A stretch of DNA of 38,447 nt from Paenibacillus taihuensis (GTDB taxonomy: Bacteria; Bacillota; Bacilli; Paenibacillales; Paenibacillaceae): contig NZ_QTTN01000055.1 of NCBI RefSeq assembly GCF_003386535.1, positions 1-38,447 on the forward strand, read 5' to 3'. The first letter of the stretch is position 1, and each line of letters starts with the position of its first letter. Of this stretch, positions 7,641 to 14,824 are shown in pieces. The notes beneath the pieces were generated by a model, which saw only the letters and a program-made list of their open reading frames with translations, was not told where the DNA came from and did not search any database. The translations under genes were made by a program, and so were the position numbers.

Positions 7641-9068
7641 CTACCTCGCAGCCGCAGGCGGCCATCGTTTCAGGTCGCTCGGTCCCGCCGCTTCGTCACG
7701 GTACACCTTCGGCGCCTTGCCCGTCTCCTGCCGGAACAGCTTGCGGAAGTACGACTCATCCGCGAAGCCGCATCTCGCGGCAATATCCTGCACGGCAAGC
7801 TCCGAATGCGCAAGGAGCCGCTTCGCCTGATCCATCCGGAGCAGCCGCATGTAGTCGTTGTAGGTCGCCCCGGTCGTCCGTTTGAAGCAGTCGCTGAAGT
7901 AGCCCCGGCTTAAGTGCACCTCCGCAGCCGCTTCCTCCTGCGTAATGCCATCGTCCATGTGCAAGAGCGACCACTCAATGGACTGGATAATACGGGTCAT
8001 AATGTCCTTATCGATGCCGATGTTCTGGTCGAGCATTCCCCGCACCGAACGACGTACGCGCTGCAGCCAGCTCTTCCAATCCGTCCACGTCTGCAGGCTG
8101 CCTGCCTCTTCCAGCAGCGCGAACCGCTCTTCCCAGCGCAGCATGCTGCGCCATGCCCATACCGACTGATGCACCGTCTCGGCGAGGCGGTTCGGCTCCG
8201 GACGCTGCTCCGCGATTTCATCAAGCAGCCGCTCCCACAGCTCGTCTTGATAGAGCCAGTCGAAGGCGCGCCACATGCGCACCCAATCCTCGCGCGGCTG
8301 CGACGGCTTGGATTCCCAGAGCAGCACCTCTTGCATCGAATCGTGAATCGCGGCAGCAGACTCCGTATGCTCGAGCACATAGAAAGAGTGGCGGCGGACA
8401 TACGTCTCCAGAAGCGGCTTCAACCGGCTGCGATCGCGGGTCTGCACATGATGCAGGCAGAAGACGGCCCATCTGCCCTTCAGCTTCTCCGCAGGCTCGC
8501 CCCCCGGCTCGAACGCCAACTCCTCCGTAAACCAGACGCCGCCCGGCAGCGGGTCGAGCGGACGATCCTTCAATGCGGGCTGCGCATACAGCTCCTGCAC
8601 TTTGCAATCCGGCGCGAGCGGCATGAGCAGCGATGTCGTCTTGCCAAGCGGAACCGCCGCAGGCTGCGTGCTGGCCGGCCGCTCTTCCTTCGCCGCGAGC
8701 CGCTCCGCGATGCGCCCGAACAGCCGATCGAGCTTCTCGTCATCCAGCTCGGTCTTCACGATATAGTCGATCGCGCCCAGACGCAGCGCGTCCTGCACAT
8801 ATTGAAAGTCCTGATGGCAGGTCAGAATCGCCGTCTCCGTATGCGGATGCTTCTCCTTCACGACCCGCATCAGGTCGAACCCGGACAGCCCGGGCATCGA
8901 CAGGTCGGTCACGAGCAGATCGACCGGCTCCTTCTCCATCCACGCGAGCGCCTGCTCCCCGCCCTCGAAATCCGCCATAACCTCCATGCCATGCTTGTCC
9001 CAAGGCAAGATATGCAGAAGTCCTTTGCGCACGATATGCTCGTCATCTACCAGAATCGCCCGAATCAT
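7641..9068 (-). CDS. Response regulator with AraC-type DNA-binding domain (YesN type)
   Basis: A 475-residue cytoplasmic regulator. Residues 1-120 are a CheY-like receiver: acidic pocket D8-D9, phospho-acceptor D55 in TDLSMP, the threonine in AILTCHQD and the lysine in DYIVKTE. The central ~230 residues are poorly conserved, as usual in YesN proteins. The C-terminal ~100 residues hold two AraC helix-turn-helix units (EEAAAEVHLSRGYFSDCFKR and VQDIAARCGFADESYFRKLF). Its start overlaps the end of the histidine kinase gene by 26 bp, so the two are translationally linked. YesM/YesN pairs in Bacilli usually sit beside and activate carbohydrate ABC importers, which fits the operon directly downstream. 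Confidence 0.95.
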   Translation of the reverse strand: MIRAILVDDEHIVRKGLLHILPWDKHGMEVMADFEGGEQALAWMEKEPVDLLVTDLSMPGLSGFDLMRVVKEKHPHTETAILTCHQDFQYVQDALRLGAIDYIVKTELDDEKLDRLFGRIAERLAAKEERPASTQPAAVPLGKTTSLLMPLAPDCKVQELYAQPALKDRPLDPLPGGVWFTEELAFEPGGEPAEKLKGRWAVFCLHHVQTRDRSRLKPLLETYVRRHSFYVLEHTESAAAIHDSMQEVLLWESKPSQPREDWVRMWRAFDWLYQDELWERLLDEIAEQRPEPNRLAETVHQSVWAWRSMLRWEERFALLEEAGSLQTWTDWKSWLQRVRRSVRGMLDQNIGIDKDIMTRIIQSIEWSLLHMDDGITQEEAAAEVHLSRGYFSDCFKRTTGATYNDYMRLLRMDQAKRLLAHSELAVQDIAARCGFADESYFRKLFRQETGKAPKVYRDEAAGPSDLKRWPPAAAR

Positions 9069-10791
9069 AGCTGTCGCCTCCCATGCCTTTCAGGATAAGT
9101 ATCGTAATCGACGTTCCACGGCCAAGCTCGCTCTCTATTCGCAAGCCGGAGCTTTCGCCGTAATAAGCTTGAATGAGCCGGTGGACGAAGCTGAGCCCGA
9201 TGCCCATGCCGACGCTGCGACCGCCCGCGGACTTGTCCTCCAGCAACGACTGCAGCCGATCCGGCGGCATGCCCTCCCCGTTGTCCGCGACGCACATGAC
9301 GATACCGCCGTCCGGATGCGGATCAATGCTGACCTTAATCATCCCGTCACGGTTGCGGAACCCATGATAGATTGCATTCTCTACGAGCGGCTGCAGCACG
9401 AACCGCGGAATCATCTCGTTAAGCGTCGACGGATTGATGTCCATCCGTACATCGAACTGGTGGCTGTACCGAATATTTTGCAGGGCGAGATAATCGTTAA
9501 GATTGTCCACTTCCTCCTGCACCCGGACATGCGTCCCTTCCTTGCCGAGGTTGTAATGCAGAATGCGCGTGAAGTGCGTAATCAGCCGGACGATCTCGTT
9601 CTGCTTGTTCATCTTCGCAATGACCTGGACGGTGTTGAGCGTGTTATGGATAAAATGAGGATTGATCTGATGCTTCAGCTTCTCCACCTCGACATTGCTC
9701 TTCGCCTTCTCCCGCCGTTCGATCTCCTTGAGCAGATCGAAGACGCGGTCCTTCATGGCATAGAACCGGCCGAGCACCTCGTCGAACTCGCGAAGCCGCA
9801 GCCATTTCTTCGGCCGATGCGCCAGATCGTCGCCGACGCCTTCAATCTCCCGGCGGAACACGTGCAGCGGTCTATAAATCGTGCGCCAGCAAATATACGC
9901 AAGCAGCAGACTGAGCAGCAGCGAGAACATCCCCACCGTCACATACTTGCCGAACCACGAGTTCACTTCGTTCTGGAAAGCATCGCCCTTCATGACGACG
10001 GCGAGCTTCCAGCCTTGCTCGCTTGCAGTGATGAAGCGCAAATCGCGGATCGAGCTCTTGGAATCATGGAGTTTAAATTTGGCTTGCATCGGAAAATGCG
10101 CCGGATCCTCGCTGTAGACGATCCGGTCGTTCTTATCCAGCAGCAGATGCTTCACGGTCTCCCCGTATTGCACATTGTTGAACAGCCGCTGAAGCGTATT
10201 GAAATTGCTCTCTACGTATACATAAAACGACGTGTTCGTCTCATAATCGCTCACTTTGCGAGCGAGAGAGAACACCTGCGTATGATCTTCATTGTACTTG
10301 TCTGTCGACTGGTGAGGGGCGAAATACATGACGCCGTTCGCTTCAAGCAGCAGAGGATGCTGCGTGATGTGAATAACGCTCTGGGTTGGGTAGCTTTGCA
10401 TGAAAGGCTGGTTCGTCTTCGCATCGAGCAGCGCAATAATGCCCGCAAAGGGGCTGGAGTAGTTAATAAGCGACATCCGGTCGAGCACGCCGAGCAAAAT
10501 ATCTTTGCGCTCGATCTGGTCGTCGGACACCATATAGTGCTGCACGCGGGTCGTGATCGATTTATCGAGCGCCAGCTGCTGGGCAGCGAAATTCAAGTTT
10601 TTGAGGATGTTGTCGAGACCGATAAGCTCCTTCTCCAAGTTTTCCTGGACCCCGCTCTTCAGCTTATTTTCCATAAAAGAGTGGAAGGAGTAGTACGAAA
10701 CGCCGCCGAGCAGCGAGACTGGCACGATGGAGCTGAGCAGCAAGATGACGATCATTCTGCCTTTGATGGAATCCCGAAGCAGCGACAGCAT
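9043..10791 (-). CDS. Sensor histidine kinase (YesM type)
   Basis: A 582-residue membrane kinase. A first span near residues 12-32 and a second near 285-305 flank an extracellular ~250-residue sensor region; a HAMP-like linker follows. The phospho-accepting histidine is in KHQINPHFIHNTLNTVQ, the His_kinase (LytS/YesM) signature. The ATP-binding domain has the N-box LVENAIYHGF and the glycine boxes VADNGEGMP and GMGIGLSF. ATG 10791 has an AGAGGT site about eight bases upstream. It is the first gene of the pair with the response regulator. The signal is presumably a sugar, or the sugar-loaded binding protein, outside the cell (inference). Confidence 0.95.
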   Translation of the reverse strand: MLSLLRDSIKGRMIVILLLSSIVPVSLLGGVSYYSFHSFMENKLKSGVQENLEKELIGLDNILKNLNFAAQQLALDKSITTRVQHYMVSDDQIERKDILLGVLDRMSLINYSSPFAGIIALLDAKTNQPFMQSYPTQSVIHITQHPLLLEANGVMYFAPHQSTDKYNEDHTQVFSLARKVSDYETNTSFYVYVESNFNTLQRLFNNVQYGETVKHLLLDKNDRIVYSEDPAHFPMQAKFKLHDSKSSIRDLRFITASEQGWKLAVVMKGDAFQNEVNSWFGKYVTVGMFSLLLSLLLAYICWRTIYRPLHVFRREIEGVGDDLAHRPKKWLRLREFDEVLGRFYAMKDRVFDLLKEIERREKAKSNVEVEKLKHQINPHFIHNTLNTVQVIAKMNKQNEIVRLITHFTRILHYNLGKEGTHVRVQEEVDNLNDYLALQNIRYSHQFDVRMDINPSTLNEMIPRFVLQPLVENAIYHGFRNRDGMIKVSIDPHPDGGIVMCVADNGEGMPPDRLQSLLEDKSAGGRSVGMGIGLSFVHRLIQAYYGESSGLRIESELGRGTSITILILKGMGGDSYDSGDSGR

Positions 10792-10881
10792 AGGATGACC
10801 TCTTTCTTACGAAGTTTCGTGGGTTTCGTGAAAATCCGGTAGGTTGCCCTATTCGACCTTAAATGACAATTTCCTTCTGCT

Positions 10882-10925
10882 GGAAATAAAAGGACGCCCA
10901 AACCGATGAATCGGTTTGGGTGTCC
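10882..10925 (-). terminator. Terminator of the SLH protein gene
   Basis: A 15-bp stem (10892-10906 with 10911-10925, one G-U pair) closes a four-base loop and is followed on the minus strand by TTTTATTT. It lies 33 bp beyond the stop codon at 10958 and insulates the kinase gene. Confidence 0.92.
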
Positions 10926-10957
10926 GCCTGCATTTGTGTTCGCTTAATGCTTAACGA

Positions 10958-13834
10958 TTAACGCAGATACTCCGCAAGCCGCGCGATCGCGACTGCCGCC
11001 TCGGCGCGCGTAACTTTCGCCTTCGGCTGGAACTTGCCGTCCTTCGACACCGTCATAAGCCCCGTCGCGACTGCGGATTGAACCGCGCTGAGCGATTGCG
11101 CCGACACCTGCTTCTGATCCTTCAGGAGGACCGCGTCCGGATCACTCACCTTGCGGCCGGTTCCGGCTTCGTACGCATGGGCGAGCAGAACCGCCAATTG
11201 CTCGCGGCTGACTTCCGCCTTCGCGTCGTTGCTGCTCGCCTGCGGCGCGATGCCGGTCAGCTTCGCCGCCGTGCGCGACTGCGCGTAGGCTGCAAGACGA
11301 GTGAGCAGCGTATCGAGCTCTCCGGTGGTCAGTGACTGCTTCGGACGGAAGCCGCTCGCATTAGCTGCCACGATATGGTCGGCAACGAGCGTCTTCACCG
11401 CATCGTAAGCGAAATGACCTTGCGGCACATCGCTGAACGGCTGCTCGTCCGTACCGAGCAAGGAAGTGAGCGCCTCATACTTCGGCGTGTTCAGCCCATC
11501 GAAAATATCCTCCGTCGCGCCCCACATGCCGTAACGGTTGTAACCGCTTGACAACGTGAAGTACATGAACATATCGCCGTCCTGCGCTAGGAAGTTGTTG
11601 CCGACATCGTATTTCACCAAGTCGCCCATCCGCTCGGAGCGATGCGCCGCGATGCGATTGTCGACATTCACGGTGCTTCCTCCGCCTGAATCTGGACCGC
11701 CTTCGTAGGTGAACGATTTGAGACCATATTGATCAGCCAGCGAAATCAGCTTCACTTTATTGCCATCCGGCTTGCTGGCATTCGCGCTGTCCGCCTGCAT
11801 GGCCGTCAGCACCTCGGTTGCAGAGGCTGCTTCTCCTGCCGCATTCGAATTAAAGTACGGCGCGCTTGCAATGGCATAGAAATACTGCTTCGGATCGCCG
11901 TACACCTTGGATACCCAGTTCAGCATATCCTCGTATTGATCGGGAATGATGGCAAACCAGCTAAGCACCGGCCTAACGCGGGTATTGAGCGCATCTTCGC
12001 CAAACTCGGACTGGAACTGCCGGCCAATCTCGATCAGCCGCTGCGCGATGCGATGGCGCGTCCACGAGCGCTTCTCCGGCGTATAGTCCGCATCGTTCGG
12101 ATCGTCGAAATACGACTTCATCGTGTATTTGTTCAGATCCGAGCCAGGCTGCGAGCCTTCCGCGATGGCAGCCGCTTTATTGTAGGCTTGCTGCGTGAAG
12201 AGATCGTTCCATACTTCATTCGAATATTCCACGTAGATATGAACGCTCGGATCAAGCTTCTCCTTGAGCAGCTTCGCAAGCTGCTTGATATAATCGTCGC
12301 TTGCCGCGACAGGAATGTTGATCCAGATATCCTTCTTCGTCTCGTTCGCGAGCTCGATGACATACTCCCATGCCACGCCCTGGGTGCCGTCTTGCTCGAG
12401 CTGCGTCGCATCCGTCGTTAACTTCCGGTCCTTCCATTCCGTCAAGGCCGGGTACGCCCCGTTGTTGTTGTTCGTGCTCAGCCAATCCATGAACCGAAGC
12501 GTACCGAACGGCTGCAGCGCCCGCAGAAACTCGCGCGTGAACGTCTCCTTGCCGCCCGCCTCGTAACCAGGCCGCATCAGCTTCAGATTTTGAACGCCGC
12601 CGCTCGTTTGTTTAAAGCTCATGAAGAGCAGACCGCTGCCTTTCGGCAAGTTCACATCTGCCGTCGTCGTATTGGTCTTCTTATCGTAGCGTTGATTCGT
12701 CACCGTGAACGGACTGGATGGGTCCATATTGCCGATGACCGCTTGTCCTGCGAACGACAGCTTGTACGTTCCGCTAATGTCCGGGAACCGCTTGAACGGA
12801 TCGTCAATATCATTCAGCCACGCCGCGACCGGACGCTGGTCGAATATAACCGATGCCGCGTCTTCAAGCGGCCAGCCGTTCTCGTCCACCTTCACGCCTG
12901 CGGAGCCATCCGCCTTCACCCACTGCCTCAGCGTCTTCGCCGCGTCTGCAAACTCGAATCCGCGCCCGCCGATTCCTTCGAGACCGATACCGATCTGACC
13001 TGGGTAAGTGTCCTTGGTCAGCTCCGGCAGCGGAGTAATCGTGTTCACGGTGAGCGTATTGGTTGGGAACGAATCCTGCGTTCCTTCCGAAGCTGCGACC
13101 TTGAACGCATTCGTGCTTCCAGCCTGCAAGCCCTCCACCGTGAATGACGGCTTGTCGGTCTCGCCCACTTTTGCATCGTTGTTATACACCTTATAGGTGA
13201 CGTCCGAATGACCTTGCGGCGCATCCCATACGAGATCGACCGCAGTCTCCGTATTGTCCGTCGAGTGCAGGAATGATGGAGATATGGCTTCCTTCTTCAC
13301 GTCCTCCGGCGACGACACCTTCTGGAGCACGACATCGTCGAGATAGAAATCCGAATTCGCCCATTTCACCAGCGTCAAATTCGAGTTCGACCGCTTCATC
13401 AGCTCCGGCGGAGCTGTGAATATCGTCTCGATGTAATGGTATGCGCCATCGGCAACACTAAAGTCGAGCTGCTTCGAGAAGCTCTTGCCGAGCGTCAGCT
13501 TCAAATTGCCGCCGGCATCGCCGTTCTTGTACTTATACCATGCGCCGAAACGGTACGTCCGGTTCGGCTCTAGCGCGCCGAAATCAAGTCCGGTGATTCC
13601 GAAGCCGCCCGGGATCTTAAGCGCCTGCTCCGCGCCGTGCGGCTCGTTCTTGCCGATATCGATGTTCACCCAGTTGGGCCAGCTTGTGGCACCGCTTTCA
13701 AAATCGCCGTTCGGAACGAGATTACTGCCATTCACAGCATCGTCTCCGGCTGATTCAGCCGAAACGATGGCAGATGCATTCATTGGTGCAAGCAGCAGTA
13801 CCGCCATCGCGAACATGCCAATACGCTTCTTCAA
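10958..13834 (-). CDS. Secreted SLH-domain glycoside hydrolase-like protein
   Basis: A 958-residue secreted surface protein. TTG at 13834 is preferred as start because GAGAGGAAGG lies about six bases upstream and the signal peptide KKRIGMFAMAVLLLAPMNASA begins there. Domains in order: a carbohydrate-binding-like beta-sandwich (~37-170, beginning NLVPNGDFESG), a fibronectin-III-like domain (~188-265), a large central region (~275-790), and C-terminal SLH repeats (~797-958) starting PFSDVPQGHFAYDAV and ending TRAEAAVAIARLAEYLR, with a degenerate middle repeat. SLH repeats bind pyruvylated wall polymers and display the protein on the cell. The central region has VEYSNEVWN and FTYEGGP, which resemble acid/base and nucleophile glutamates of (beta/alpha)8 glycosidases (E540 and E711 in TTG numbering). 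The exact GH family is not clear to me. Confidence 0.85.
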   Translation of the reverse strand: MKKRIGMFAMAVLLLAPMNASAIVSAESAGDDAVNGSNLVPNGDFESGATSWPNWVNIDIGKNEPHGAEQALKIPGGFGITGLDFGALEPNRTYRFGAWYKYKNGDAGGNLKLTLGKSFSKQLDFSVADGAYHYIETIFTAPPELMKRSNSNLTLVKWANSDFYLDDVVLQKVSSPEDVKKEAISPSFLHSTDNTETAVDLVWDAPQGHSDVTYKVYNNDAKVGETDKPSFTVEGLQAGSTNAFKVAASEGTQDSFPTNTLTVNTITPLPELTKDTYPGQIGIGLEGIGGRGFEFADAAKTLRQWVKADGSAGVKVDENGWPLEDAASVIFDQRPVAAWLNDIDDPFKRFPDISGTYKLSFAGQAVIGNMDPSSPFTVTNQRYDKKTNTTTADVNLPKGSGLLFMSFKQTSGGVQNLKLMRPGYEAGGKETFTREFLRALQPFGTLRFMDWLSTNNNNGAYPALTEWKDRKLTTDATQLEQDGTQGVAWEYVIELANETKKDIWINIPVAASDDYIKQLAKLLKEKLDPSVHIYVEYSNEVWNDLFTQQAYNKAAAIAEGSQPGSDLNKYTMKSYFDDPNDADYTPEKRSWTRHRIAQRLIEIGRQFQSEFGEDALNTRVRPVLSWFAIIPDQYEDMLNWVSKVYGDPKQYFYAIASAPYFNSNAAGEAASATEVLTAMQADSANASKPDGNKVKLISLADQYGLKSFTYEGGPDSGGGSTVNVDNRIAAHRSERMGDLVKYDVGNNFLAQDGDMFMYFTLSSGYNRYGMWGATEDIFDGLNTPKYEALTSLLGTDEQPFSDVPQGHFAYDAVKTLVADHIVAANASGFRPKQSLTTGELDTLLTRLAAYAQSRTAAKLTGIAPQASSNDAKAEVSREQLAVLLAHAYEAGTGRKVSDPDAVLLKDQKQVSAQSLSAVQSAVATGLMTVSKDGKFQPKAKVTRAEAAVAIARLAEYLR

Positions 13835-13979
13835 ATGAATCCTTCCTCTCTTCTTGATCGTGGATAAAGAAATATGGGAAAGAACCTCCGGCGCCGACAT
13901 TCAAGAAAAAGAACAGTGCACATGCCCTTGCCTGATTGCGCCTGAGACCGAAGGTTCTGATCACCCTAACTGGGTTAGG

Positions 13980-14786
13980 TTATAGCTCATTTGCTTCGTC
14001 GTAACGGATCGGAACGATGCCCCGCTCCTTCACGATGGCCAGCACGTCCTCGCGCATGAACAGAAGACGCTCGTTGATTCGGTCGGCGACGACCTGCTCG
14101 CTCTTGTAATCGGCATTTCCGAATGCGCGCATATCGGCTTCATCGTAGCCCGGATGGCCCACGATGAGATATTGGCCTGGCTCCGCATGCTTAAGGCGCG
14201 TAATGAGCGCGTCCACAGGATTGCTCACCTTGTCCGAGCCGCTTGCTGTCTCTGGAAGCAACTTGCTGTAGCGCTTATAATTGCGAATGCCTTCGCGCTC
14301 GCACCAGCGGTCGAACGGCTCGGCGATTTGCGGGATCGCCCATTCGAACACCATATGCGAATCGGCGTAGCTGATATGGAAGCCGAGGCTGCGCAGCCGG
14401 TCCAGCTGGGCTTGCAGCTCCGCCATCACTTCTTCGACCGCCGGTGCCCGATTCAGAAAATGTGCCGGCGTGGGCGTGAACATCCCTGTGTCCGGCTCCA
14501 CAAGCGAAGGCACCTTCGCCGCGCCGAGAATCGGACCCCAGCGCACGTCCGTCCACTCCGCGTTCAGCGTTCCGTGGATGCCGAAGCAGACGTCGCGGCG
14601 TCCGGCGAGCAGCTCTGCGGCGTGCTCGATCGTCGGACCGACCGCCATGAGCGAGACGTTGCGGACGATGCCGCCTTCAATCGCATCGAGTATGGCGCGA
14701 TCCGCCGTACGAGCGCTGCCCGCATCATCGGCTCTTGTGATGAGCCGGATCGATTGTTCCGTTGGTTGAGTTGGTTGAGTATACAT
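13980..14786 (-). CDS. YdjC/ChbG-family carbohydrate deacetylase-like protein
   Basis: A 268-residue cytoplasmic protein of the YdjC/ChbG/HpnK family, whose studied members remove N-acetyl groups from chitooligosaccharides or hopanoid sugars. Metal-site residues are visible: D20-D21 in RADDAGS, H71 in GIHGTLN and H144 in YADSHMVF. The N-terminal TQPTQPTE comes from a short duplicated stretch in the DNA. Start ATG 14786 has AAAGGAG about 13 bases upstream. It is 38 bp after the rhamnosidase-like gene and is probably co-transcribed with it. A weak 6-bp hairpin without a T run follows the stop. Substrate unknown; a glycan de-esterifying or deacetylating role would fit the neighbours. Confidence 0.88.
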   Translation of the reverse strand: MYTQPTQPTEQSIRLITRADDAGSARTADRAILDAIEGGIVRNVSLMAVGPTIEHAAELLAGRRDVCFGIHGTLNAEWTDVRWGPILGAAKVPSLVEPDTGMFTPTPAHFLNRAPAVEEVMAELQAQLDRLRSLGFHISYADSHMVFEWAIPQIAEPFDRWCEREGIRNYKRYSKLLPETASGSDKVSNPVDALITRLKHAEPGQYLIVGHPGYDEADMRAFGNADYKSEQVVADRINERLLFMREDVLAIVKERGIVPIRYDEANEL

Positions 14787-14824
14787 CGCTAGAAGTCAGC
14801 TCCTTTAACCGCTTTATCATTAAC

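Noticed and set aside
8986..10842. Long plus-strand open frame of 618 codons opposite the kinase gene
   Set aside because: It is the antisense shadow of a clear histidine kinase in GC-rich DNA; it has no recognisable domain and no ribosome binding site. The same holds for plus frames at 7914-9098 and 5763-6677.
13965..13979. Terminator after the YdjC-like gene
   Set aside because: The cctaac/gttagg hairpin is only 6 bp and lacks a T tract on the minus strand.
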